From Umezawaea endophytica (GTDB lineage Bacteria; Actinomycetota; Actinomycetes; Mycobacteriales; Pseudonocardiaceae): DNA of 64,000 bases. Of this stretch, positions 44,308-53,420 are shown one piece after another. Position 1 is the first letter of the stretch, and each line of letters starts with the position of its first letter. Below the pieces are notes generated by a model, which searched no databases, had not been told where the DNA came from, and worked only from the letters and a program-made list of their open reading frames with translations. Both the position numbers and the translations under genes were made by a program. The stretch lies in NCBI RefSeq assembly GCF_025061645.1, contig NZ_JANYMP010000010.1, positions 1 to 64,000 of the forward strand. The letters run 5' to 3'.

Positions 44308-44325
44308 GGAGGTCTCCCGAGGCTG

Positions 44326-44337
44326 TGAAACGTTTCA
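44326..44337. promoter_or_regulatory. LacI-type operator upstream of GH78
   Basis: TGAAACGTTTCA, a perfect 12-bp palindrome (CcpA/LacI-like), 19 bases before the GH78 ATG. It is identical to the site at 44478-44489 upstream of the GH43-like gene. Confidence 0.8.
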
Positions 44338-44477
44338 AGAATTAAACGTGGTTTTTACCTCCGTCCTCGCCGGTAGGCAAGGGGCCAGCGGGGCAACTGG
44401 CCAAGTTCGGCCAGAGGACCTGGACTCATGGTCCGAATGGCGGCGTTGACGGCGGAGGTGGTCCGGTCCTACGTTTC

Positions 44478-44489
44478 TGAAACGTTTCA
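44478..44489. promoter_or_regulatory. LacI-type operator upstream of the GH43-like gene
   Basis: Second identical TGAAACGTTTCA copy, 23 bases before GTG 44512, with an extra ACGTTTC half site just upstream (44471). The copies are 152 bp apart in one intergenic region, so a tetrameric LacI-family repressor could loop the DNA and control both glycosidase genes. The repressor gene is not in the window. Confidence 0.8.
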
Positions 44490-44511
44490 TGCTGAGGCGA
44501 GGAGGCCATCG

Positions 44512-46647
44512 GTGAAACGCCTGGTGCCCATCCTCGTGCTGCTCCTGTGCGCCGTGGTCAGCCCCGTCTCGCGGGCCGCCACGACGTCGACCATCGTCAA
44601 CTCCGACGCGTCCGGTGGCCAGATCAGCCGGTTCGACGTCGACGGCAACGCGCTCGACGCGCACGACGGCTCCCTGCTCCAGGTCGGCGACGTGTTCTAC
44701 CTGTACGGCACCAGCTACGCCTGCGGGTACCGCTACCGGGAGAACGGCGACTTCTGCGGGTTCAAGGTCTACAGCTCGCCGGACCTGGTGCACTGGACTG
44801 ACCGCGGCTACGTCACCGCGCCCGGCGCCTGCGGGTACTGCTTCCGGCCGCACGTGATCCACAACGCCGCCACCGGCCGGTACGTGATGTGGGCCGACGC
44901 GGGCGGGCGCTACCTGGTCGCCACCAGCCCCACGCCCACCGGGATCTTCACCCCCGCGCCGGATCCGGCGCTCGCGGTCGGCGGCGCGGTCGACGAGTCG
45001 CTGTTCGTCGACGACGACGGCACCGGCTACCTGATCCACAACACCACGCAGGTCGAGGCGGGGCTGACCGCCGACATGGTGGTGGAGCGGCTCACCCCCG
45101 ACTACCTCTCCACCACCGGGCAGCACGTCCGCCTCGGCCTCGGCGACGTGGAGGCGTTCACCGTCGTCAAGCGCGGCGGCGTCTACCACGCGCTGATGTC
45201 GGACCCGTCGTGCGCGTACTGCTCCGGCGCCACCGGGGAGATGACCGCGACCTCGATGCTCGGCCCGTGGTCGGGCGCCTGGTACGACCCGAACGGCGTG
45301 CACCAGAGCGGACGCCCGGAACCGCGGTGGCGGGCCAGGATCGTCAACGCCGACAACTGCGGCGGGCAGCCGCTGGCGGCGTTCCCGCTCGTCGCCGCCG
45401 ACGGGTCGACCGGCTACTACTTCCTGTCCGACCGCTGGAACGACCGCGCTCCCAACGAGTCCCTGGCCAACTTCTTCCTCGGCCCGCTGTCGTTCGACGC
45501 CGCCGGGACGCTGCGAACCATCGAGTGCGTCCCCCGCTTCACCCTGTCCCTGCCCGGAAGCCCCGGCGCCTACCGGAGTCCACCCGACCTGGACCAGCGC
45601 AGCGGCTTCGACGGGTTCCGGCACCACTGCGACGTCGCCGGGACCGTGGTGCGGCAGCAGGGTTTCACGCCCTCGCGCACCGGGACGCTCAGCGCCGCCT
45701 CGATCACCACCTTCCGGAACGGCACCCCGAACGCGCCCGTCGTGCTGGAGGTCGTCGACACGGCCACCGGGACCACGTTGAGCCGCAACGAGTTCCCCGT
45801 CGGCGCCGTGCCCTGGGCGCCGAACGCCCTGACCGCGCGGCCGGGGATCGCCGTGGTCGCGGGCCACCAGTACCTGCTGCGGCTGCGCTCCACGACGACC
45901 ACCGGCTGCTACGGCTGGGAGTACGGCGACGCCGACCCCTACCCGTCCGGGGTCGAGTCCTACAGCACCGACGGCGGCCGGACGTTCACCGCCGAACCGG
46001 GGCGGGACCTCAAGTTCACCACCGACGTCAGCGCGATCCCGCTCTTCACACCACCCGGTCCGCCGGCAGGCTCCACCCGGTGCGCGGGCGAGGGCGAGCG
46101 GTGCTCGTTCGCCGGGACCCGCGTCGTCCACTACGGCGCGGGCACGTCCTACCGCTCCGTCGTCGCGACCGACGGCGTCGACTGCCGGATCGCGGCGTTC
46201 GGCGGCGACCCGCTGGTCGGGACGCTCAAGTCGTGCCACGTCGCCCCGGCGGGCGGTCCGGCGGGCTCCACGTTCTGCGCCGCCGAGGACGGGACCTGCG
46301 CGGTCGACGGGCCCGCGGTCGTCGCCTACGGCGCGGGCGGCTTGTTCGCGCACAGGCTGGTGCGCGACGGGCGGACGGCGTGCACCAACGCCGCGTTCGG
46401 CGGCGACCCGGCCTTCGGCGTCGTCAAGGCGTGCCACCGGGCCCCGGAGGGCGGTCCGCCGGGCTGGACGGCGTGCGCGCCGGAGAACGGCACCTGCGCG
46501 CCCGCGTCTGCCAGGACCGTCGCCTACGGCGCGAGGGGCGCGTTCGTCACGAGGTGGGTGACAGGGCCGGTGAGCTGCACCAACGCCGCGTTCGGCACCG
46601 ACCCGATCCCCGGTGTCGTCAAGGCCTGCTACCTCGCGGGGGTGTAG
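44512..46647 (+). CDS. Secreted GH43-like glycosidase with three C-terminal Cys-rich repeats
   Basis: A 711-residue Sec-secreted protein (KRLVPILVLLLCAVVSPVSRA). Residues ~40-370 are a five-bladed GH43-like propeller: GNALDAHDGSLLQVGDVFYL, SSPDLVHWTDRGYV, RPHVIHN, GDVEAFTVVKRGGVYHALMS, resembling exo-beta-1,3-galactanase-type members. Then a beta-domain (~375-510) and three ~65-residue repeats (~513-711; pattern CA.E.G.C...G...V.YGA...F...C.NAAFG.DP..GV.K.C), likely sugar-binding with conserved disulfides. GTG 44512 has GGAGG six bases upstream. Co-regulated with GH78. Confidence 0.83.
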   Translation: MKRLVPILVLLLCAVVSPVSRAATTSTIVNSDASGGQISRFDVDGNALDAHDGSLLQVGDVFYLYGTSYACGYRYRENGDFCGFKVYSSPDLVHWTDRGYVTAPGACGYCFRPHVIHNAATGRYVMWADAGGRYLVATSPTPTGIFTPAPDPALAVGGAVDESLFVDDDGTGYLIHNTTQVEAGLTADMVVERLTPDYLSTTGQHVRLGLGDVEAFTVVKRGGVYHALMSDPSCAYCSGATGEMTATSMLGPWSGAWYDPNGVHQSGRPEPRWRARIVNADNCGGQPLAAFPLVAADGSTGYYFLSDRWNDRAPNESLANFFLGPLSFDAAGTLRTIECVPRFTLSLPGSPGAYRSPPDLDQRSGFDGFRHHCDVAGTVVRQQGFTPSRTGTLSAASITTFRNGTPNAPVVLEVVDTATGTTLSRNEFPVGAVPWAPNALTARPGIAVVAGHQYLLRLRSTTTTGCYGWEYGDADPYPSGVESYSTDGGRTFTAEPGRDLKFTTDVSAIPLFTPPGPPAGSTRCAGEGERCSFAGTRVVHYGAGTSYRSVVATDGVDCRIAAFGGDPLVGTLKSCHVAPAGGPAGSTFCAAEDGTCAVDGPAVVAYGAGGLFAHRLVRDGRTACTNAAFGGDPAFGVVKACHRAPEGGPPGWTACAPENGTCAPASARTVAYGARGAFVTRWVTGPVSCTNAAFGTDPIPGVVKACYLAGV

Positions 46648-47615
46648 CGCCAGAGCGCGTCGGCTTCGCCGTCGGCGACCCAGAGCGCGCCGTCGGGCGC
46701 CGCGCCGATGCCGGTGAGGCGCTTCGCGCCCTCGACCGGGTGCAGGGTGATCTCGCCGTTCGTCGTGATCCGGCCGATGGCGGGCCGGTCGGTGGAGAAC
46801 CACAGCGCGCCGTCGTACCCGGCGGTGATGTCGAACGGCCTGCCGCCGCCGGGCAGCGGGAACTCCGAGAGCGCGCCGTCGACGGCGATCCGGCCGATCG
46901 CGCCGGAGAGCAGGGTGAACCAGAGGGCGCCGTCCGGCCCGGTCGTGATGCGGTGGGGCCCGGAACCACTGCCGGACAGGGGAAACCGCGTGTACGCGCC
47001 GTCGACCGCCATGCGGCCGACGGCCTGCGCCGCTCCGGGGGCCGTGGAGTTCTCGGTGAACCAGAGGGCGTGATCCGGGCCGGCGGTGATGCCGGGCAGG
47101 TCCAGGAGTCCGTCGGTGGTCGGGATCTCGTGGTCGGTGATCGTGCCCGCCGCGGTGATCCGGCTGATCGCGGGAGGGGTTTTCTCGTTGGTGTACCAGA
47201 TCGCTCCGTCGGGGCCCGCGGTCAGCGCGTTGGGCAGTCCGACCCGAGGTCCGCCCTTCTCGTCGCGCCAGCCGCCGAGGTCGCCGTCGGGGGAGATCCG
47301 GCCGACCAGCAGCAGACCGGTGAACCACGCCGCCCCGCCGGGATCGGTGGTCACGTCCGCCAGGCCGTTGGACTCACCGGGGACGCGGAAGTGGTCGAGG
47401 TCGCCGTTCCGGTCGAGGCGGGCGATCGACTCGCCGGAGTTCTCGACGCACCACACCACGCCGTCCGCGGACACCGTGAGGAACCGGGGGAACGCGCCCT
47501 CCGGCAGCCGCACCGCCGTGGGACGGTCCGCCGTGGGCGCGGGGGAGGGGCCGGTACCGGTGGTGCAGCCGATCAGCAGCGCTCCCACCACCAGCACGAT
47601 CGACGCTCGGACCAC
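46629..47615 (-). CDS. NHL/Vgb-like beta-propeller lipoprotein
   Basis: A 328-residue lipoprotein (lipobox LLIGC, C17) with about seven Vgb/NHL-type blades: repeated units of the form GxIxxFPLPG...PxxITAGPDGALWFT (for example ITAGPDHALWFTENSTAPGA, ITTGPDGALWFTLLSG). Similar to virginiamycin-B-lyase-like propellers, but it lacks a clear lyase context, so binding rather than catalysis is as likely. GTG 47615. Overlaps the GH43-like 3' end by 19 bases and diverges from the TIR-WD40 gene. Confidence 0.85.
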   Translation of the reverse strand: MVRASIVLVVGALLIGCTTGTGPSPAPTADRPTAVRLPEGAFPRFLTVSADGVVWCVENSGESIARLDRNGDLDHFRVPGESNGLADVTTDPGGAAWFTGLLLVGRISPDGDLGGWRDEKGGPRVGLPNALTAGPDGAIWYTNEKTPPAISRITAAGTITDHEIPTTDGLLDLPGITAGPDHALWFTENSTAPGAAQAVGRMAVDGAYTRFPLSGSGSGPHRITTGPDGALWFTLLSGAIGRIAVDGALSEFPLPGGGRPFDITAGYDGALWFSTDRPAIGRITTNGEITLHPVEGAKRLTGIGAAPDGALWVADGEADALWRYTPAR

Positions 47616-47657
47616 GACGGCCTCCCTGCTACCGGGAGTCGGGCCGTCCCACGACTT

Positions 47658-47672
47658 CGTTACGGCGTAACG
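47658..47672. promoter_or_regulatory. Inverted repeat between NHL lipoprotein and TIR-WD40 genes
   Basis: CGTTAC-GGC-GTAACG, six-base arms around three bases, AT-richer than the flanks, midway between the divergent starts (47615 and 47723). It is a plausible shared operator; the protein is unknown. Confidence 0.5.
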
Positions 47673-47722
47673 CGATCACGGTCCGGGACGACGGAACCAG
47701 CAGACGCCGAGAACGGATCCGG

Positions 47723-50497
47723 GTGCCGGTGGGAGACGAGCGGAACTTCGACGCCTTCCTGTCCTACAGCCACAGCGCCGACGAGGAGGACTCCGCGCCG
47801 AAGCTGCAACGGCTGATCCGACGGGTCGGCCGCCCGTGGTACCGGCGCGGTTCGCTGCTGATCTTCCGCGACCGCACCGACCTGCTCATGTCCGCCAGCC
47901 TGTGGGGCACGATCGAGGACGCGCTGCGCCGCTCGCACCACTTCATCCTGCTGGCCTCGCCCGGTGCCGCCGCGTCGCCGTGGGTGCGGCGCGAGGTCGA
48001 GCACTGGCTGGAGCACCACGGGCCGGACACGATGATCATTGTGCACACCGCGGGCGACATCGAGTGGGACGAGGTCGGGCACGACTTCCGCTGGGACCGC
48101 ACGACCGCGCTGCCCAGGGTGCTGGCCGGTCGGTTCCCGGACGTGCCGAACTGGGGGTCCGTCGCGGCCCGGCCGGGCGACCGCCGCCGGGACCGCGAGG
48201 ACCGGTTCCGGGACGTTGCCCGCACCATCGCCGCCAGGCTGTACGACGTCCCGAAGAGCACGCTGGACGGCGAGGACGAGCGGGAGCTGCGCCGCGCCCG
48301 GCGCACCCGCCGGGGCGGGATCGCCGCACTGGCCCTGCTCGCCGTGATCGCGGTCGTGGCGGGTGTGCTGGCCGTGGTCCGGGGTGGCGAGGCCACGGCA
48401 CAGGCGACGATCGCGCTGTCCCGCGAACTCGCCGCCGCCTCCGACGAGCAGCTCGCCACGAACGTCGACGTGGCGAACCTGGTGGCGGTGCGGGCCTTCC
48501 GCACCGACCGGAACCCGCAGACCCGTGCCGCGCTGTTCCGCGCGGTCACCGCGAGCGGACCGCTGGTGCGCTACCTGCCGTTCGACGCGACGGTCGTGCG
48601 GCTCGCCGGGAGCGGGGACGGGACCGCCGTCGTGGTCGGCCTCCAGGACGGCCGGGTCCTCCGGTGGCGGCTCGCGGCCCCCGCGCCGGAGGAGGTGTTC
48701 CGCCTGCCCTCACCGGCGGTGAGCCTCTCGGTGAGCGACCGGGGCGACCTCGTCGCCGCCTCCGACCGCGCCACCACGCTGATCGCCCGCGCCGGGCGGG
48801 AACCGGCGTCGGTGTCCCCGCCGGACGGGGGCCACGTCGACGCCGTGGCGGTGTCGCCGTCCGGTCGCACCACCGTGATCACCGGGTCCGACGACGAACT
48901 GGTGGAGCGGCGGTTCACCAGCCTCTTCACCGAGGACCTGACGAGGACGGACCACGGGGGCCTGTCCGAGCGGGCGGACACCGTGGTCACCACGGACGAC
49001 CACGTGCTCCTCCTGGACGGCGCGCACGGCGAGTGGGAGCGCAGGAGCGTGGCCGACTGGTCGCTGCTCGCCGGGTCGCGGATCGGTTTCGGCGTCTCGA
49101 ACCACGGCCACGCGGTGTCGGCGGACGGCGGATTCCTCACCTACACCAACGGTTCCGGCACGATCCCCGTCTGGGGCGCCGACCGACCGTCCGACCACGA
49201 CACCCCGCCGCGGACCGCGCGGGCCCCGATCGCCGAGCCCCTGGCCATCACGCTGAACGCCGACGCCACCCGGCTCGCCGTCGCGGAGGACGCCACGATC
49301 TTCGTGTCACGGGTGCGGGAGGCCGGTGCCGTGCCCGAGGACCCCGTTCGGCTCACCGGCGCCGACCACGTGAACACCGACGGCCTGCGGTTCCTCGGCA
49401 CCGGTGGACAGAAGCTCGTGTCGGCTGCCGGCAGCCGGGTCGTGCTGTGGGACCTCGACCAGACCGACCGGATCGGGCGCGCCGCACCGGTCCCGGTGTC
49501 GGCCGGGTGCTCCGGGTGCGGTCCGCCGACGCTCGCCGTATCCCCGGACGGCGCGCGGCTCGTGGCGTTCGACGGCGCGGGGGTCGCCGGGGTCGCCGGC
49601 CCGCTGGACGCCGTGGGGAGACTGCCCGCGCTCACCTTCTCCGGGCGCTACGGTCCGGCGGTGTGGGACCGGGACGGACGCCGGGTGACGGTCCTGGTCG
49701 TGCCACCGGCCGGGGGCACGACGGCGCCCGTGCCCGCGGGCCTGCCGGACTTCGTGCGCGCTGTGTCTGCCGGTGAGCGCTCGTCCGAGGTGCTGGACGC
49801 CGCGCTGAGTTCCGACGGTGCCCACGTGGTCGCCGTGCAGCAGGACGGCGGGATCGATGTGGTCGACCTGGCCACGGGCACCGTTCAAGCCGTCACCGAG
49901 CCGCCGACCGCGCCCAAACCGCCCGACGTCGCGGTCGCCGCCGCGGGGCCGGACCTCGTCGCCGTGGTCGCCGGTGACGCGGTCGTGGTCCGGGAAGCGT
50001 TGACGGGCCAGGAGGTCGGGCGGCTCGCGGCCACCGACGTCGGCTTCCTGGAGTTCGCCCCCGGCAGGCTGCTGGTGCAGCGGACGTCCGGCGAGCTGGA
50101 GGTCTGGGACGACCGGCTCACCGAGCGCCGCCAGGTGATCGCGGGTGACCCCGGCTTCGTCCGACCACCGGTGGCGAACGCCGACGGCACGCTCGTCGCG
50201 CGCGTTCGGGCCGACGGCACCGTCGTGCTGGTGGACCTGGAGACCGGCACGCCGGTCGCGTCCCTCGCCGCGGGCCCGCCCGGCCGCCGCGTGGGCGTCG
50301 GGTTCTCGGCCGACGGGGACCACCTGGTCACCGTGACCGAGGGCGACGGCCTCGACCTCGGGTCGGCGGTGTCCCGCACGCTGTCCGCCGAGGCGATGGT
50401 GCTCGCGGCGTGCCGGACGGCAGGACGTGACCTCACCCCGACCGAGTGGCGCGCCCTCGTGGACGCGGAGCCGCCGGACGACCTGCGCTGCCGCTGA
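47723..50497 (+). CDS. TIR-transmembrane-WD40 protein
   Basis: A 924-residue protein. TIR domain ~6-170: NFDAFLSYSHSADEEDSAP, RRGSLLIFRDRTDLL, LRRSHHFILLASP, then SPWVRREVEHW with E91 in the position of the NADase glutamate. A single transmembrane helix lies at ~199-219 (GIAALALLAVIAVVAGVLAV). Residues ~260-890 are WD40-like propeller blades, and the end (DLTPTEWRALV) is the motif common to bacterial WD40/STAND proteins. Cytosolic TIR, external or membrane-apposed propeller is inferred. GTG 47723; GTG 47729 is equally possible. No Thoeris partner is adjacent. Confidence 0.85.
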   Translation: MPVGDERNFDAFLSYSHSADEEDSAPKLQRLIRRVGRPWYRRGSLLIFRDRTDLLMSASLWGTIEDALRRSHHFILLASPGAAASPWVRREVEHWLEHHGPDTMIIVHTAGDIEWDEVGHDFRWDRTTALPRVLAGRFPDVPNWGSVAARPGDRRRDREDRFRDVARTIAARLYDVPKSTLDGEDERELRRARRTRRGGIAALALLAVIAVVAGVLAVVRGGEATAQATIALSRELAAASDEQLATNVDVANLVAVRAFRTDRNPQTRAALFRAVTASGPLVRYLPFDATVVRLAGSGDGTAVVVGLQDGRVLRWRLAAPAPEEVFRLPSPAVSLSVSDRGDLVAASDRATTLIARAGREPASVSPPDGGHVDAVAVSPSGRTTVITGSDDELVERRFTSLFTEDLTRTDHGGLSERADTVVTTDDHVLLLDGAHGEWERRSVADWSLLAGSRIGFGVSNHGHAVSADGGFLTYTNGSGTIPVWGADRPSDHDTPPRTARAPIAEPLAITLNADATRLAVAEDATIFVSRVREAGAVPEDPVRLTGADHVNTDGLRFLGTGGQKLVSAAGSRVVLWDLDQTDRIGRAAPVPVSAGCSGCGPPTLAVSPDGARLVAFDGAGVAGVAGPLDAVGRLPALTFSGRYGPAVWDRDGRRVTVLVVPPAGGTTAPVPAGLPDFVRAVSAGERSSEVLDAALSSDGAHVVAVQQDGGIDVVDLATGTVQAVTEPPTAPKPPDVAVAAAGPDLVAVVAGDAVVVREALTGQEVGRLAATDVGFLEFAPGRLLVQRTSGELEVWDDRLTERRQVIAGDPGFVRPPVANADGTLVARVRADGTVVLVDLETGTPVASLAAGPPGRRVGVGFSADGDHLVTVTEGDGLDLGSAVSRTLSAEAMVLAACRTAGRDLTPTEWRALVDAEPPDDLRCR

Positions 50498-50567
50498 GAC
50501 CGGTACCTGAGGAGGAGGCGGATTCGGGTATCGCGGGGGAGGTGCCCGGTGGTGGGCCGCGGTCACG

Positions 50568-51542
50568 ATGGGCGGCATGGCGGCGACCGAGGAACCCACC
50601 CCCACCCGTTCCCGCATCGAGGCGCTGGACGCGCTGCGCGGGTTCGCCCTGTGCGGCATCGTGTTCATCAACATCCCACAGACGATGTCCATGACCACCG
50701 ACCTGTCCGCGGTGCCGGACGGGCTGCGGCTGTTCGTGCTCGGGAAGTTCTACCCGATCTTCTACCTGCTGTTCGGCGTGGGCTTCGGGTTGTTCCTGCG
50801 GTCGGCGGCGCGGCGGGTGCCGATGGTGCGGAGGCTGCTGGCGCTGGCGGTGTTCGGGGCGCTGCACCACCTGCTCCAGCCGGGGGAGGTGCTGCTGCCG
50901 TTCGCGGTGACCGGGCTGCTGGTGCTGCTGCCGCTGAGCTTCGTGCCCGCACGGGTGAACCTCGTGGTGGGGGTGGTACTCACGGTGGTGGGGGTGCTGA
51001 TCGGGGTCGGCGGGTTCGGGGTGCTGCCGGGGTTGTTCGTGCTCGGGTTCGCGCTCGCGCGGGTCGGGGCGCTGGAACACCGCACGAGGGCGCTCGTGGT
51101 GGCGGCGGTCGGGTTCGCGGTGACGGCGGGCGTCGCGTACCTGCTGGCGGTCGCGGGGCTGGGCGAGCTGGTCGACCGGTGGTTCGGCCTGCTGTTCTCG
51201 ATGTCCGTGGCGGGCGCGTACGCCGCGGTGTTCCTGGCGCTGCTGCGGACCCCGGTCGGTCCGGCGCTGTCGACGGTGCTCGCGCCGCTGGGGCGGATGG
51301 CGTTGACGAACTACCTCACGGCCACGCTGCTGTTCGTCCCGCTGGGCCGCGCGCTCGGGCTGGAGGGCTCGGCCGACTGGGCCACCGCGGCCCTGCTCGG
51401 CGCCGGAATCCTGGTGGCGCAGGCGTTGTGGAGCCACTGGTGGCTGCGCCGGTTCGGCTATGGTCCGCTGGAGTGGGTGTGGCGCACGATCACCTACTGG
51501 CGGTCGATCCCGCTCCGACGGCCCGCGGTCACGCACTCCTGA
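50568..51542 (+). CDS. DUF418-family membrane protein
   Basis: A 324-residue polytopic protein with about eight hydrophobic helices. The N-terminal RIEALDALRGFALCGIVFIN and LGKFYPIFYLLFGVGFGLFL blocks, and MALTNYLTATLLF with FGYGPLEWVWRTITYW at the C-terminus, are DUF418 signatures. Function is not established; the family is sometimes grouped with acyltransferase-3-like proteins. ATG 50568 or 50577. It is 14 bases upstream of the sensor kinase, likely one operon. Confidence 0.86.
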   Translation: MGGMAATEEPTPTRSRIEALDALRGFALCGIVFINIPQTMSMTTDLSAVPDGLRLFVLGKFYPIFYLLFGVGFGLFLRSAARRVPMVRRLLALAVFGALHHLLQPGEVLLPFAVTGLLVLLPLSFVPARVNLVVGVVLTVVGVLIGVGGFGVLPGLFVLGFALARVGALEHRTRALVVAAVGFAVTAGVAYLLAVAGLGELVDRWFGLLFSMSVAGAYAAVFLALLRTPVGPALSTVLAPLGRMALTNYLTATLLFVPLGRALGLEGSADWATAALLGAGILVAQALWSHWWLRRFGYGPLEWVWRTITYWRSIPLRRPAVTHS

Positions 51543-51556
51543 GAGGACGTTCGGCG

Positions 51557-52756
51557 GTGAGGTTCACCCAGACCGGCCGCGACGCGGTCGTGGCCGCGGT
51601 GCTCGCCGTGCTGGGACTGCTGAGGCTGCCGTTGGCGCTGCTCCTCAACGACGGGGTGTTCCCGCAGCCGGGGTGGGTGATCGCCTGCGCGACCGCGGCC
51701 TCCACGGCGGACGTCGCCACGCTGGCCCTGCGCCGCAGGGCCCCGCGCACCGCGCTCGCGCTGGCCACCGCGGTGGTGCTGGCGGCGACGGCGCTGCCCG
51801 CCGCGTTCCTGCCGACGGGCATCGGCGTGCCGGTGTGCGCGTACACCGCCGCCACCCTGCTGCCGCGTCGAACCACGCTGATCACCTTGTCGGCCGGGGC
51901 TTTCGCGCACGCGGCGGGCGGGATCGCGTCGGTGGCGCTGGGCGGCACGGTCCACACCGTGGTCACGTTCTGGGCCAACGACGGCAGTGACCCGGTGGAC
52001 CTCGTGCTGGCCTCGGTCGGGTCCTTCGCCGTGCCGGGACTGGTCGGGCTGTACGTGCGGACCACTCGCGCGTACACCGCCGAGCTGGCGGCCAAGGTGC
52101 GGCACCTGGAGGTCGAGCGCGAGCTGCGCGCGGAAGCCGCGGCGGCCGAGGAGCGCGTCCGGATCGCCCGCGAGCTGCACGACATCGCGGCGCACGACCT
52201 GTCCGCGATCGTCGTGCAGGCGGGCGCGGCGGATCGCCTGGTGGAGCGCGATCCGGTGGCCGCGCGGGCGGCGCTGCTCGGCATCCGGGAGCAGGGGAGG
52301 CGGACGCTCATCGCGTTGCGCGGGCTGGTGGGGATCATGCGGGCCGCGGAGGACAGGCCCGTGCTGGCCCGCGTGACCGACCTCGTCGACTCCGCCCGCG
52401 ACACCGGCATGGACGTCTCGCTGACCGTGGAGGGTGACGACCGGACCGTGGCGCCCGCGACCGGTGTGGCCGCCTACCGGCTCGTCCAGGAGGCGCTGAC
52501 CAACGCCCGGCAGCACGCCCGGGGCGCGCCGGTCGTGGTGGACGTCGAGTACCGGGCCGCGCACGTGCGGGTGGCGGTGCGCAACGGCGCGGGCCGTCCG
52601 GGGCCGGGTCCGGGCGGCGGGCACGGGGTGCTCGGCATGGGCGAACGGGTCCGGCACACCGGGGGTGACCTCACCGTCGGCCCCACCCCCGACGGCGGGT
52701 GGCTGGTCGACGCCCGCTTCCCGCGGGGCAGCGACGTGACGGCCGGGGCGTCGTGA
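51557..52756 (+). CDS. NarL/DesK-type sensor histidine kinase
   Basis: A 399-residue kinase: five or more transmembrane helices (~10-170), coiled coil (~175-200), HisKA_3 with H208 in RIARELHDIAAHDLSAIV, and HATPase (YRLVQEALTNARQHARGAPV, GVLGMGERVRHTGGDL). GTG 51557 has GAGAGG upstream. Its TGA overlaps the regulator GTG (GTGA), so kinase and regulator are coupled. Preceded by DUF418, a possible signal source or transport output. Confidence 0.9.
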   Translation: MRFTQTGRDAVVAAVLAVLGLLRLPLALLLNDGVFPQPGWVIACATAASTADVATLALRRRAPRTALALATAVVLAATALPAAFLPTGIGVPVCAYTAATLLPRRTTLITLSAGAFAHAAGGIASVALGGTVHTVVTFWANDGSDPVDLVLASVGSFAVPGLVGLYVRTTRAYTAELAAKVRHLEVERELRAEAAAAEERVRIARELHDIAAHDLSAIVVQAGAADRLVERDPVAARAALLGIREQGRRTLIALRGLVGIMRAAEDRPVLARVTDLVDSARDTGMDVSLTVEGDDRTVAPATGVAAYRLVQEALTNARQHARGAPVVVDVEYRAAHVRVAVRNGAGRPGPGPGGGHGVLGMGERVRHTGGDLTVGPTPDGGWLVDARFPRGSDVTAGAS

Positions 52757-53418
52757 CGATCCGGGTCGTCGTGGTGGACGACCAAGCGGTGGTGCGGGCC
52801 GGGTTCCGGGTGGTGCTGGGGTCCGAGCCGGACATCGAGGTCGTGGGCGAGGCGGCCGACGGTGAGGAGGCGGTGGCCGTGGCCCGCCGCACCCGCCCGG
52901 ACGTGGTGCTGATGGACGTGCGGATGCCCCGCGTGGACGGGATCGCCGCCACCGCGCGGTTGGCCGCGCCCGGTGTCGCCGATCCGGTGGCGGTGCTGGT
53001 GGTGACGACGTTCGACCTGGACGAGTACGTGTTCGCCGCGCTGCGAGCGGGGGCGAGCGGGTTCGTGCTCAAGGACGTCGAACCCGACGAGCTGGTCGCG
53101 GCGGTGCGGGTCGTGGCGGCGGGGGACGGCCTGGTCGCGCCCGGCGTGACGCGGCGACTGATCGCCGAGTTCGCCCGCACGTCCGCGCCGCGTCCGACCG
53201 GCCCGCTGCCGGACCTCACCGAGCGCGAGCGCGAGGCGTGGCTGCTGGTCGCCCGCGGGCTGTCCAACACCGAGATCGCCGCAGCGCTCGTGCTGAGCCC
53301 GTCCACGGTCAAGACGCACGTCGGCAACTTGCTGGCGAAGCTCGGCTGCCGGGACCGCGTGCAGGCGGTCGTGCTCGCCTACGAACGCGGTGTGGTGCGG
53401 CCGGGATCAGGTCGCTGA
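52753..53418 (+). CDS. NarL-family response regulator
   Basis: A 221-residue regulator with receiver (VVVVDDQAVVRAG, acidic pair D9-D10, phospho-acceptor D55 in VVLMDVRMP, FVLKDVEP lysine) and LuxR HTH (LTEREREAWLLVARGLSNTE, STVKTHVGNLLAKLGCRDRV). GTG 52753 overlaps the kinase stop. Partner of the kinase just upstream; converges on the TetR gene two bases away. Confidence 0.91.
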   Translation: MTIRVVVVDDQAVVRAGFRVVLGSEPDIEVVGEAADGEEAVAVARRTRPDVVLMDVRMPRVDGIAATARLAAPGVADPVAVLVVTTFDLDEYVFAALRAGASGFVLKDVEPDELVAAVRVVAAGDGLVAPGVTRRLIAEFARTSAPRPTGPLPDLTEREREAWLLVARGLSNTEIAAALVLSPSTVKTHVGNLLAKLGCRDRVQAVVLAYERGVVRPGSGR

Positions 53419-53420
53419 GG

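Noticed and set aside
40405-44328. Open frame of ~1300 codons antisense to GH78
   Set aside because: Shadow of the GH78 gene, Arg/Gly/Val-rich.
44335-47328. Open frame of ~1000 codons antisense to GH43-like and NHL genes
   Set aside because: Overlaps two well-supported genes; no domain.
47723-50497. Thoeris-type defence system
   Set aside because: No ThsA-like gene adjacent; the domain layout differs.
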